From positions 1 to 64,000 of the forward strand of contig JBDTOO010000004.1 in assembly GCA_039933215.1 (NCBI GenBank): DNA of 64,000 bases, written 5' to 3'. The DNA comes from JALYUA01 sp039933215 (GTDB lineage: Bacteria; Acidobacteriota; Thermoanaerobaculia; UBA5066; Gp7-AA6). Below are positions 1 through 7,879 of this stretch, one piece after another; positions within the stretch are counted from its first letter, which is position 1; each line of letters opens with the position of its first letter. The notes under the pieces are model-generated. The model made no database searches, was not told where the DNA came from, and saw only the letters and a program-made list of their open reading frames with translations. The translations under genes were made by a program, and so were the position numbers.

Positions 1-298
1 CCTCGATCAGGTAGATGCAGTCGAAGGGGCAGATGTCGATGCAGAACTCGCAGCCCGTGCAGAGGTCGCGGTCGACGATCGCCTTGGGGATGTCCCGCGG
101 CTTGACCTTTTCGACCAGGAAGCCCTGGTGGTTCTGGATGCAGGAGACCGGGCAATACCGCGCGCAAACCGAGCAGTCGATGCAGCGGTCCTCATGGATG
201 ACGTATTTCTCGTTCTTGTCGCCCGTGATCGTGTGCGTGGGGCATTTGATCTCGCACACCCCGCAGCCGATGCACGTGTCCGTAATGAAATGGGGCAT
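1..298 (-). CDS. Ferredoxin-like protein with three 4Fe-4S motifs (3' end outside window)
   Basis: This is an electron-transfer protein, cytoplasmic because no signal peptide is seen. The visible 99 residues carry three CxxCxxCxxxCP cluster-binding motifs: CIGCGVCEIKCP near residue 9, CIDCSVCARYCP near residue 40 and CTGCEFCIDICP near residue 80. That implies three [4Fe-4S] clusters, unless the fuller protein differs. The reading frame is still open at base 1, so the C-terminus is missing. I start it at the ATG at 298, because MPHFITDTCIGCG is a usual ferredoxin N-terminus. An in-frame ATG at 325, preceded by AAAGGG, is possible and would add nine residues. The redox partner cannot be told from this window. 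Confidence 0.8.
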   Translation of the reverse strand, partial: MPHFITDTCIGCGVCEIKCPTHTITGDKNEKYVIHEDRCIDCSVCARYCPVSCIQNHQGFLVEKVKPRDIPKAIVDRDLCTGCEFCIDICPFDCIYLIE

Positions 299-409
299 CT
301 GTCGCAAATCCCTCTGGGAACGCATGTTTCCCTTTGTGAAAAATATCACAAGGGCCTCAAAAGACCTCCCGGCGGGGAACTTTTCGGTCCATGATCCGTT
401 CCTGTGGGC

Positions 410-970
410 ATGAGGGAAGTTCGCGCCGTCGTCCTCGGTCTGGCCGTCATCATCCTCGTGGCGCTGGGGATCTCCTTCTGGCGCCAGCCGTCCCGGGATT
501 TTCACCGGGTCCGCGGCTACCGGGTCGAGATCCGTAAGACCGACGACGGCCAGAAGCGCCATATCGCCTTCACCGTGCCGATGAGCGCGATCGCCCGGCT
601 CGCGTCGCTCGCGCCCATCTCCGACATCGGCGGCAACATGCGCGCCGATTTCGGCGACAGCCACGTCAACGCCCGGGAGATCCTGGAGGCCGCCGGACGA
701 AGCGCACCGGGCAAGCCCGGCATCATCGAGCGCGACCACAACAAGATCGAGGTGATGGCGGACGGCCCCGCGATCGAGATCGTCGTCCGCGACGAATGGG
801 ACAAGAACGTCCGGGTCCGGGTCCCCCGCTCGCTCGTCGAGGGATTCTCGGCCGAGTCCCGCATCACGCCCCACGACATCTTAAAGAAGCTCGACGAGCT
901 CGGCCCCGGCGACGTCGTCTCCGTCCACGATCGGGACAACGACGTCACGATCACCGCCGAGCGCAAGTAG
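410..970 (+). CDS. Membrane-anchored protein of unknown function
   Basis: I do not recognise a family. The 186-residue product begins with a single hydrophobic helix (about residues 5-24, VRAVVLGLAVIILVALGISF) and continues as a charged soluble domain of about 160 residues, probably facing the periplasm. The domain is rich in R, D and E, has alternating beta-like stretches, and contains no Cys pairs or recognisable catalytic motif. A GTG at 404 would add two residues; I prefer the ATG at 410. It is divergent from the ferredoxin gene (about 110 bp between starts) and lies 64 bp before the DUF255 gene. Function is unknown. Confidence 0.6.
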   Translation: MREVRAVVLGLAVIILVALGISFWRQPSRDFHRVRGYRVEIRKTDDGQKRHIAFTVPMSAIARLASLAPISDIGGNMRADFGDSHVNAREILEAAGRSAPGKPGIIERDHNKIEVMADGPAIEIVVRDEWDKNVRVRVPRSLVEGFSAESRITPHDILKKLDELGPGDVVSVHDRDNDVTITAERK

Positions 971-1034
971 CCCTCCGCCTCTTCTCGCCCCGCTTCCGGA
1001 ATCCCGTCTCCCCGGCTGGCGTTATCGTCTCGCC

Positions 1035-3080
1035 ATGGTGAACCGCCTCGCCGACGAACACAGCCCGTACCTCCTCCAGCACAAGGACAACCCGGTCGAC
1101 TGGTACCCCTGGGGGGAGGAGGCCTTCGCGCGCTCGCGGGCGGAGGGGAAGCCGATCTTCCTCTCGATCGGCTACGCGACCTGCCACTGGTGCCACGTCA
1201 TGGAGCGGGAGTCGTTCGAGAGCGAACGGATCGCCGAGGCCTTAAACCGCGATTTCGTCGCGATCAAGGTGGATCGGGAAGAGCGCCCCGACGTGGACGA
1301 CATCTACATGAGCGCCGTCCAGACGATGACGGGATCCGGCGGATGGCCGCTGTCCGTCTTCCTGACCCCCGATCGCCGGCCCTTCTACGGCGGCACCTAC
1401 TTTCCTCCCGACGACCGGTGGGGCCGGCCCGGGTTCCTGTCGCTGCTCTCGTCGGTCGCAAACGCCTGGACGACGCGGCGGCAGGACATGGAGACCTCGG
1501 CGGCCGAGCTCTTCGCGCATCTTTCCGACGCGGCGGCGGGCGCTCCGGCCGCGGGCACGGCGGGCCCCGAGGTCCTCGACGTCGCGATGAAGGACATGGT
1601 CCGGCAGTTCGACGCCGCGCACGGCGGCTTCGGCGGCGCGCCGAAGTTCCCCCCGGCGATGCGGCTGGAGCTCCTCATCCGGCGATTTGCGCGCACCGGC
1701 GATCCGGAGGCCCGCGCCATGGCCGAGACGACGCTCACGAAGATGGCGGAAGGCGGCCTGTACGACCACGTGGGCGGGGGATTCCACCGGTACTCCGTGG
1801 ACGGGCGGTGGCTGATCCCGCATTTCGAAAAGATGCTGTACGACAACGCCATGCTGGCGCGCGTCTACCTGCTCGCGGGCCGCGCCTTCGCGGACCCCGG
1901 ATACGACCGCGTCGCGCGGGAGACCCTCGACTATCTCCTCCGCGAGATGACTCCGGAGGAGGGAGGGTTCTTCGCCGCCCAGGACGCCGACTCCGGCGGA
2001 GAAGAAGGGACCTTCTACTCCTGGACGCCGGCCGAGCTCGAGGAGGCACTCGGACGGGACACCGCGGCCGTCGTCTCGGCGCGATTCGGGGTCACGAAAG
2101 CGGGCAACTTCGAGGGGGGCCGGACGGTTTTCTCCGTGGTGCGCGGGCTCACCGACATCGCGCGCGAGACCGGAAAGTCCGCGGAGGAAATCGCCGCGAC
2201 GCTCGCCGCCGCCCGGGACGTCCTCTACGAGGTCCGCCGGCGGCGCGTCGCTCCCGCCACGGACGACAAGCTCCTGACGGACTGGACCTCGCTCGCGATC
2301 TCCGCCTTCGCCCTGGCGGGCCGGCTTTTGCGCGAGCCCCGATACGAAGCGGCCGCCCGCCGGGCCGCCGACCGCATCCTCTCCCGCTGCCGGCGCGGCG
2401 GCGAGCTCCTCCACCGCGAGCGCGGCGGCGAAGCGGGGATTCCCGGCTTCGCCTCGGATTACGCGTATCTCATCGAGGCGCTGCTGGATCTCTACGAGGC
2501 CACGTTCGAAGCGCGCTACTTCCGCGAAGCCGTCGGCCTCCAGCGGGATTTCGAGGCGCGGTTCGCGGACACCCGAGGCGGGTACGCGCTCTCGACCACC
2601 GAGCACGACGGCCTCATTTTCCGGCCGCGCGAGATCCTCGACGCGGCGACGCCCTCGTCGAACTCGGTCGCCGCGATGAATCTTCTGCGTCTCCACGCGT
2701 TCACGGGCGACGCGGCGTACCGCGACGGCGCCGAGGGTTTGTTCTCGACGTTCTCGGCGTATCTCCAGCGCGCGTCCTCCGGGGTTCCCCGGCTCCTCTG
2801 CGCTCTCGACTGGGCTCGGAGCGGCTCGCGGGAGGTCGTGATCGCAGGCGAGAAGGGCCGCCGCGACTTCGAGGCGCTCCGCGACGCCGTCTTCGCCAGT
2901 CCGGCTTTGAACCGGGTGGTGGCGCACGCCGACGCGGCGGGAAGCCTCGAAGGGGTCTCGCCGCTCGTCGAAGGCCGCTCTCCCGAAAACGGCGCCGCCC
3001 GCGCCTGGGTCTGCGAGGACTTCGCCTGCAAGGCGCCCACCGCCGACCCCGCCGAGCTCGCCGCGGCGCTCCATGGCTGA
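1035..3080 (+). CDS. DUF255 / thioredoxin-fold protein (YyaL, spermatogenesis-associated protein 20 family)
   Basis: The 681-residue length and the N-terminus (NRLADEHSPYLLQHKDNPVD) are diagnostic of the DUF255 family. The first ~165 residues form a thioredoxin-like domain with a CHWC motif (Cys50 and Cys53) inside GYATCHWCHVMERESF. The rest matches the alpha/alpha-barrel part of the family, which resembles N-acylglucosamine epimerases, with conserved stretches such as GGFGGAPKFP and HFEKMLYDNA. No signal peptide is seen, so it is probably cytoplasmic. The biochemical role of the family is not established; a thiol or sugar-related activity is only inferred from fold. Its last 8 bp overlap the next gene, which suggests co-translation. 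Confidence 0.93.
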   Translation: MVNRLADEHSPYLLQHKDNPVDWYPWGEEAFARSRAEGKPIFLSIGYATCHWCHVMERESFESERIAEALNRDFVAIKVDREERPDVDDIYMSAVQTMTGSGGWPLSVFLTPDRRPFYGGTYFPPDDRWGRPGFLSLLSSVANAWTTRRQDMETSAAELFAHLSDAAAGAPAAGTAGPEVLDVAMKDMVRQFDAAHGGFGGAPKFPPAMRLELLIRRFARTGDPEARAMAETTLTKMAEGGLYDHVGGGFHRYSVDGRWLIPHFEKMLYDNAMLARVYLLAGRAFADPGYDRVARETLDYLLREMTPEEGGFFAAQDADSGGEEGTFYSWTPAELEEALGRDTAAVVSARFGVTKAGNFEGGRTVFSVVRGLTDIARETGKSAEEIAATLAAARDVLYEVRRRRVAPATDDKLLTDWTSLAISAFALAGRLLREPRYEAAARRAADRILSRCRRGGELLHRERGGEAGIPGFASDYAYLIEALLDLYEATFEARYFREAVGLQRDFEARFADTRGGYALSTTEHDGLIFRPREILDAATPSSNSVAAMNLLRLHAFTGDAAYRDGAEGLFSTFSAYLQRASSGVPRLLCALDWARSGSREVVIAGEKGRRDFEALRDAVFASPALNRVVAHADAAGSLEGVSPLVEGRSPENGAARAWVCEDFACKAPTADPAELAAALHG

Positions 3081-3525
3081 CGAGATCCGGCCGCTCCGGG
3101 TCGTTGCGCCGGGCGAGGCGGCCGGCGCGCCGCCGCGCGGCCGCCGCCCGGGTCCGGCCGTCCTCCTCGTGCTCGCCTACGGGGCAGTCTTCGGAGGCGG
3201 GCTCTGGGCGCTCCGCGCGTGGACCCGCCCGGCGCCGCCCGTGCCTCCGGGCGGCGCGTCCCGGCAACGGCGCCCCGGTGGCCCGGTGCAGGACCGGCCC
3301 GACCGGCCCGACCCGCCCGACCGACCCCTCCTCGCTCCCGACCGGGCGGCGCTGCTCTCGGGCGAGGGCATCCCGGAGGCGCGCCGCGCCGCCTATCTCG
3401 CGAAGCTCTCGACCGAACCATGCACGTGCGGATGCGGCTCGAACGTGCGGGAGTGCCTCGAACGCGACCGCACCTGCGCGCGCAGCCCGGAGATCGCCCG
3501 CGGGCTGCGGTCGGAGTTCCCCTGA
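3073..3525 (+). CDS. Small membrane protein with a Cys-rich C-terminal motif
   Basis: The product has 150 residues: a short basic, Gly/Ala/Arg-rich N-terminus, one transmembrane helix (about residues 29-48, AVLLVLAYGAVFGGGLWALR), a Pro/Asp/Arg linker, and a C-terminal segment with five cysteines in the pattern PCTCGCG...ECL...RTCARSPEIA. The clustered Cys suggest metal binding or redox chemistry, but no family is recognised with certainty. It starts inside the end of the DUF255 gene (8-bp overlap), and its stop overlaps the probable start of the HDAC-like gene, so the three are very likely one operon. The DUF255 thioredoxin domain next door would be a natural redox partner (inference). Confidence 0.65.
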   Translation: MADEIRPLRVVAPGEAAGAPPRGRRPGPAVLLVLAYGAVFGGGLWALRAWTRPAPPVPPGGASRQRRPGGPVQDRPDRPDPPDRPLLAPDRAALLSGEGIPEARRAAYLAKLSTEPCTCGCGSNVRECLERDRTCARSPEIARGLRSEFP

Positions 3526-4553
3526 CCGCGCCGCGCGTCGGGATCGTCTTCGACGAGCGGTTCCGCCTTCACGCCGCCCCGGTCCCCCACCCGGAGAGGC
3601 CCGAGCGGCTCGCCGCGATCGAATCGCACCTCGGCGCCCTGGGATTGACGGAGCGCTGCCTCCGCGTGCCCGCGCGAGAGGCGCAGGACGCCGAGCTGCT
3701 CGCGATCCACACCCGCGCGCACGTCGACACCGTGGACGCCACCGCCCGCCGCGCCTTCACCCAGCTCGATCCGGACACGTACGCCAGCGCCGCGTCGGCG
3801 GAGGCCGCGCGCCTCGCGGCGGGAGGCCTGGTGGATCTCGTCCGCGGCGTCGTCGCCGGAACTCTCTCGTCCGGCCTCGCGCTCGTGAGACCGCCCGGCC
3901 ACCACGCCGAATCGGACCGGGCGATGGGCTTCTGCCTCTTCAACAACGTCGCGATCGCGGCGCGCGCCGCGCAGGAGAACGGCGCCGAGCGCATCCTGAT
4001 CGTCGACTGGGACCTGCACCACGGGAACGGCACGCAGAATTCCTTCTGGGACGACCCGTCGGTGCTGTACGTCTCCACGCACCAGGCCCCGCTCTACCCC
4101 GGCACCGGGGCGATCGAAGAGACGGGAGGGCCGGCCGCCGCCGGGCGCACGATCAACGTCCCCTGGCCGGCCGGCCGCGGCGACGCCGACCATCTCGCCG
4201 CCTTCGACGGGGTGTTCCTGCCCGCCGCGCGGCGGTTCCAGCCGGACGTCACGATCGTCAGCGCGGGCTTCGACGCCGCCCGGGGAGATCTCCTCGGAAG
4301 CCAGCTCCTTTCACCGGGCGGGTACGCGAGGATGACCGAGCGCCTGCGGGATCTCGCCGCCGGCCGCGTCGTGCTCGCCCTCGAAGGGGGCTACACGCTC
4401 GAGGCCATCGCGGCGGACGCCGCGGCGTGCCTGGAGTCGCTCCTCGGAGATCCGCCGGCCGAGCCGGAGCCGGGCGAGGCGAGCGCGGTCGCGCGAAGCG
4501 TCCTCGACGAGGTCATCCGGACGCAGCGGCCCCACTGGCCCGGCGTCTTCTGA
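3522..4553 (+). CDS. Histone deacetylase superfamily hydrolase (AcuC/APAH-like)
   Basis: Zn-dependent amide hydrolase of the HDAC/acetylpolyamine amidohydrolase superfamily. Visible motifs in order are HPERPERLAAI near the N-terminus, RPPGHHAE (active-site His pair), GFCLFNNVAIAAR, DWDLHHGNGTQ (metal Asp and His) and VSAGFDAARGD (second metal Asp). The substrate could be an acetylated lysine protein such as acetyl-CoA synthetase, or an acetylated small molecule; the sequence does not decide. The start is uncertain. Homology begins at APRVGIVFDERF. I choose CTG at 3522 because GGAG lies 5 nt upstream and it overlaps the preceding TGA in a CTGA junction. ATG at 3420 or 3432 and GTG at 3453 are in-frame alternatives with longer overlaps. 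Confidence 0.88.
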   Translation: MTAPRVGIVFDERFRLHAAPVPHPERPERLAAIESHLGALGLTERCLRVPAREAQDAELLAIHTRAHVDTVDATARRAFTQLDPDTYASAASAEAARLAAGGLVDLVRGVVAGTLSSGLALVRPPGHHAESDRAMGFCLFNNVAIAARAAQENGAERILIVDWDLHHGNGTQNSFWDDPSVLYVSTHQAPLYPGTGAIEETGGPAAAGRTINVPWPAGRGDADHLAAFDGVFLPAARRFQPDVTIVSAGFDAARGDLLGSQLLSPGGYARMTERLRDLAAGRVVLALEGGYTLEAIAADAAACLESLLGDPPAEPEPGEASAVARSVLDEVIRTQRPHWPGVF

Positions 4554-4584
4554 CGTCGCCTCCGCGGAGCGAGGGGTCTGCCGC

Positions 4585-4653
4585 GTGAGGCTCCTCCCTC
4601 CTTCGTCGGGAGACTCCTCACGCTGCGAGCGGATGTTGGAGCGTCGCGAAAGT
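4585..4653. repeat. Dispersed hairpin repeat, copy A
   Basis: This segment matches 35251-35319. The first 38 bp differ at one position, and the following ~30 bp are roughly 70% alike. The conserved part folds: GTGAGG pairs with CCTCAC, and CTCCC pairs with GGGAG across a 3x3 internal loop. It lies just after the HDAC-like gene; the shared tract CGTCGCCTCCGCG starts directly after that gene's stop codon. Two copies in 64 kb suggest a genome-wide REP-like family. Confidence 0.6.
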
Positions 4654-4655
4654 GA

Positions 4656-4705
4656 TTCCCCCTCTCCACCCGCGGATCGGGGGGAGAAGGCCGGGGTGAG
4701 GGGGT
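4656..4705. repeat. Intergenic hairpin of the CCCCTCTCC / GGGGTGAGGGGG type
   Basis: A C-rich arm (CCCCCTCTCCACCC) is followed by GCGGATC and a G-rich arm (GGGGGGAGAAGGCCGGGGTGAGGGGG) able to pair back on it. Similar C-rich/G-rich intergenic hairpins are scattered through many unrelated bacterial genomes. I claim no name or function. No gene overlaps it. Confidence 0.4.
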
Positions 4706-4791
4706 GGTGATCGAGCCCTGCTGCGGCTCGATCGAGAGGGGAAGGGCACGGACTGTCGTCTCGCGGCAGCTCGCGAGCCGCATTCCCAGAT

Positions 4792-4825
4792 GGCCCGATG
4801 ACCCGATGGCCCGATCACCCGATCG
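4792..4825. repeat. Short tandem repeat, period 8 (CCCGATNN x4)
   Basis: CCCGAT occurs at 4794, 4802, 4810 and 4818 with exact 8-bp spacing. It lies in the 341-bp gap between the HDAC-like and S9 peptidase genes, which holds only repeats and one terminator; I see no gene in it. Confidence 0.6.
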
Positions 4826-4843
4826 CCGACAAATGGCCGGATA

Positions 4844-4873
4844 GAAACACGGCGCCGCAAGGCGCCGTGTTTC
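4844..4873 (-). terminator. Perfect hairpin after the S9 peptidase gene
   Basis: A 13-bp perfect stem (GAAACACGGCGCC / GGCGCCGTGTTTC) closes a GCAA loop, 21 bp beyond the peptidase stop. There is no long U-tract on either strand. It could act as a bidirectional terminator or as a 3'-end stabiliser for the convergent transcripts. Confidence 0.6.
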
Positions 4874-4894
4874 AGATCTCCGACTCTCTTCTCG

Positions 4895-6838
4895 CTACTT
4901 GAGCAAATTTTCCTGGATGAACGACACCGTCGCGTAGAACTGGAAGTCCTGGTTGCGCTTCTTGGAGAAGCCGTGGCCCTCGTCCTTGCCGAGGAGATAC
5001 CAGACCGGCGAGCCGTTCTTCCGGACCGTTGCGGCCATCTGCTCGGATTCGGGTCGCGGCACACGCGGGTCGTTGGCTCCCTGGACGATGAAGATCGGTC
5101 TGGTGATCTTCGAGGCTCCCCCCAGCGGAGAGATCTTCAACAGGAACTCCCGCATCTTCGGGTCGCGCTCGTCACCGTACTCGACCCGCCGCAGATCCCT
5201 CCGGTAGGACTCGGTCTTCTCCAGGAACGTGACGAAGTTCGAGATCCCGACGACGTCGAGCGAGCAGCGGATGCGGTCGTTGAACGCCACGGCGGACGCG
5301 AGCGTCATGTAGCCGCCGTAGCTGCCCCCGGTGATCATGACGCGGCCGGCGTCGAGGTCGGGGCGCGTTCCGATCCAGTCGAGCAGTGCGCCGATGTCCT
5401 TGACCGAGTCTTCCCGCAGGACGCCGTTGTCGAGCTTCGAGAAAGACTTCCCGAAGCCGACCGACCCCCGGACGTTCGGGAAGATGACCGCCACGCCGAG
5501 CTCGTTCAAGTAGTAGTTCGTGCGCCCCATGAAGCCGGGGCGGGACTGCCCTTCCGGGCCTCCGTGGATGTTCACGATGACGGGGCGCTTTCCCGTGAAC
5601 CGGTCCGAAGGCCGGTACAGGAATCCGGAGATCGTCTTGCCGTCGAAGCTCTTCCACCGGACGAGCTCCGCCTCGCGGAAGCTCGCGGCATTCAAACCGC
5701 CCGTCTCGCTCTCCGTCCAGCGTTCGACCTTGCCCGTCGAGGCGTCCCACGAATAGACGTCGGCGGGCGAGCGGGCACCCGAGAACGTGAAAGCCAGATC
5801 GCGTCCATTCTCGTGCCACTTCGTGTTCCCGATCGTTCCCAGCGCCGGCAAGGGAACCTTCGTTTCCCGGCGGGACGCGGTGTCGAGCACGCGCAACACG
5901 CTCGCGCCATCTTCGTTGGTGACGTAGGCGAGCCGCTTGCCGTCGCGCGAGAGGTCGAACCTCTCGACGTCCCAGGGGATCCGCGCCGTGAGGTCCGTCG
6001 TCTTTCCCGAAGCGAGGTCGATCGAGACGAGCCGCTGGAATTCCGATCCTTTGTCGGTCGTCGCGTAGATCGACTTGCCGTCCGGGGCGAACAGCCCGTC
6101 GCCCCAGGCGACTTTCTCCGCGCCGGCGGCGCCGCGCGGCGTCACGGCCGTCTTCTCCCCCGTCGCGGGATCGAAGAGCCAGAGGTACGACTCGTTGACC
6201 GAGATGCCCTCGATGACGAGGATCTTCCGCCCGTCGGGCGACCAGTCGAGCGGGCTCCATCCTCCTCCGGCGACTTCGGCGAACCGGCGATCGGAATCGG
6301 GCTTGCCCGGGTCCTGCACGTAGAGGTCGGAGTCCTGGCCGTTGCGGCGCGTCGACGTATACGCGATGCGGTCGCCCTGCCAGGACCACAGACTGCCTCC
6401 GTTGCGCGACTTGCCGTCCGTCAGCAGCGTCACGGCTCCGGTCGCGAGGTCGTAGCGGTACGTCTGGTAGAACTCACCGCCCCCGACGTCCTTCGAGAAG
6501 ATGAAGAATCCGCGCGGCCTGGGCGGATAGGAGGCGCCGCCGACGCGATCCGGGAAGAACGTCAGCTGCCGCCGGGCTCCTCCCGGCAGCCGGAGGAGAT
6601 GGATCTGCGGGGTGTCGCCGAAGCGCGTCGTAATGAGCATCTCCCGGCGCTCGGGATCCCAGCTCGAAAAGGATGCGGTGCGGCTCTCGGCGTAGGGCCG
6701 GACGGCCTCCGCGATGGACGCCGGGATCTTCGGGATCCCCTCGGCCACTAGGTTCTCGTTGGGAGCGACATCGCCCGACTGGGCGAGCGCCGCCGCCGCG
6801 GTGAGACACGCCGCGAGACAGATGGAAAGGGTTCGCAT
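4895..6838 (-). CDS. Secreted S9 family (prolyl oligopeptidase-like) peptidase
   Basis: Serine peptidase that probably degrades short peptides in the periplasm. The 647-residue product has a signal peptide (MRTLSICLAACLTAAAALAQ). About 370 residues of TolB/WD-like beta-propeller blades follow (repeats such as SWDPERREM, WSPDGRKI, SRDGKRLAYV). The C-terminal alpha/beta hydrolase domain has an oxyanion region NIHGGPEGQSRPGF, nucleophile Ser in GGSYGGYM (about residue 506), Asp in GANDPRVP and His in DEGHGFSKK. All triad residues are present and the length is usual for DPP-type S9 enzymes. It is monocistronic: divergent from the LssY_C gene and followed by a strong hairpin. Confidence 0.93.
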   Translation of the reverse strand: MRTLSICLAACLTAAAALAQSGDVAPNENLVAEGIPKIPASIAEAVRPYAESRTASFSSWDPERREMLITTRFGDTPQIHLLRLPGGARRQLTFFPDRVGGASYPPRPRGFFIFSKDVGGGEFYQTYRYDLATGAVTLLTDGKSRNGGSLWSWQGDRIAYTSTRRNGQDSDLYVQDPGKPDSDRRFAEVAGGGWSPLDWSPDGRKILVIEGISVNESYLWLFDPATGEKTAVTPRGAAGAEKVAWGDGLFAPDGKSIYATTDKGSEFQRLVSIDLASGKTTDLTARIPWDVERFDLSRDGKRLAYVTNEDGASVLRVLDTASRRETKVPLPALGTIGNTKWHENGRDLAFTFSGARSPADVYSWDASTGKVERWTESETGGLNAASFREAELVRWKSFDGKTISGFLYRPSDRFTGKRPVIVNIHGGPEGQSRPGFMGRTNYYLNELGVAVIFPNVRGSVGFGKSFSKLDNGVLREDSVKDIGALLDWIGTRPDLDAGRVMITGGSYGGYMTLASAVAFNDRIRCSLDVVGISNFVTFLEKTESYRRDLRRVEYGDERDPKMREFLLKISPLGGASKITRPIFIVQGANDPRVPRPESEQMAATVRKNGSPVWYLLGKDEGHGFSKKRNQDFQFYATVSFIQENLLK

Positions 6839-6938
6839 CGGACCTCCTCGGTTCGGGGGAATTCTAGTGCCGGCCGAAAATCGCCGCGGTTCACCCCCGA
6901 TTCACGGAAATGCGGCTAAACTTCCTTTCACTCAACCC

Positions 6939-7676
6939 ATGGATCTCGCCATCGTCTCGAAGGGCGCGGGGCGCCTCCGCCGGACTCTCGTCCGCGGGGT
7001 CGCGTTCGCGTTCCTGCTTCTCCCTTCCTACGCCCTCCTCGCCTACGTGCTGCTGCCTGCGGCCTGGCGGCTGCCGGCGAGCCGTCTCCTGGCGCCGCCC
7101 GCGGAGCGCGTCACGTTCACCGAAGAGGGCATCCCGTCCGATCCCCTGAACGTCGGGCTCGTCGGTTCCCGCACGGACGTCATCCTGGCGATGCGCCGGG
7201 CGGGATGGGTCGCGGCGGACCCGATCGGCTGGCGCTCCGGCATCCGGGACGCTCACAGCGTCCTCTTCGGGCGGCCCTACGCGTCGGCGCCGATGAGCAC
7301 CCAGTTTCTGTGGAACCGGCCGCAGGACCTCGCGTTCGAGAAGACGGTCGGCGGGAGTCCCCGCCGCCGCCATCACGCGCGTCTCTGGAGGGCATCGCGG
7401 CCGCCGGAGGCCTCCGCCACCCTCTGGATCGGCGCCGCGACCTACGACCTGAACGTGGGCGTCAGCCGCTACACCGGCGAGGTGATGCACCACATCGACC
7501 GGGACGTGGACGCCGAACGCGGCCGCCTGTTCTCCGATCTGGACGGCGCGGGCGCGATCGCGGAGGTCGATCGCGTCGAGCGCTACCGGCCCGCGGGAAC
7601 CGGCCGGAACGGCGCCGGGGACATCTACGAGTCCGACGGCGCCCTGCTCGTCGGAACGCTCGCCCCGGAGCGCTGA
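6939..7676 (+). CDS. LssY C-terminal domain (LssY_C) membrane protein
   Basis: The 245-residue product has an N-terminal membrane helix (RGVAFAFLLLPSYALLAYVL) followed by a domain resembling LssY_C: DPLNVGLVGSRTDVILAMRR, AGWVAADPI, MSTQFLWNRPQDLAFEK and a C-terminal LNVGVSRYTGEVMHHIDRD. In larger proteins LssY_C is attached to PAP2 phosphatase or DedA-like membrane modules; here it stands alone. Its exact role is unknown. I take the ATG at 6939, since upstream in-frame codons run into the divergent peptidase gene. The stop lies only 3 bp from the left end of a MITE. Confidence 0.72.
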   Translation: MDLAIVSKGAGRLRRTLVRGVAFAFLLLPSYALLAYVLLPAAWRLPASRLLAPPAERVTFTEEGIPSDPLNVGLVGSRTDVILAMRRAGWVAADPIGWRSGIRDAHSVLFGRPYASAPMSTQFLWNRPQDLAFEKTVGGSPRRRHHARLWRASRPPEASATLWIGAATYDLNVGVSRYTGEVMHHIDRDVDAERGRLFSDLDGAGAIAEVDRVERYRPAGTGRNGAGDIYESDGALLVGTLAPER

Positions 7677-7679
7677 ACC

Positions 7680-7879
7680 CTAGCAGCCCGTGGAAAAATG
7701 GATGCGGGTGTCGCGTTCGGTCTTTTGCAATCGGCGAGAGGCCTCGACGGGATTCTCGTTCTGGAGGTGGGAGGAGTCATTTCTCCGCGTAACGCCGAGC
7801 AAAAGCCCGTCCGCCCTGCGGGTTGCGGCGGCGCGGGGCTCTCAACGCCATCCCACACCCTTTTTCCACGGGCTGCTAG
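7680..7879. mobile_element. 200-bp MITE with 19-bp perfect terminal inverted repeats
   Basis: CTAGCAGCCCGTGGAAAAA (7680-7698) is repeated exactly in inverse at 7861-7879. The 162-bp interior encodes no transposase and shows no further long symmetry. The TA dinucleotides at both tips fit a TA target duplication, as used by IS630/Tc1-mariner elements, so it is probably a non-autonomous element mobilised in trans. The right tip supplies the TAG stop codon of the next gene (7876-7878, minus strand), so insertion may have changed that protein's C-terminus. Confidence 0.75.

Noticed and set aside
1190..4588. Plus-strand frame of >1100 codons in another phase over the DUF255 and HDAC-like genes
   Set aside because: It is Arg/Pro-rich and spans three genes whose own frames have clear family motifs.
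4844..4873. Hairpin read as a riboswitch or small RNA
   Set aside because: It is a simple perfect stem with a tetraloop beyond the stop of the S9 peptidase gene, best explained as a transcript end.
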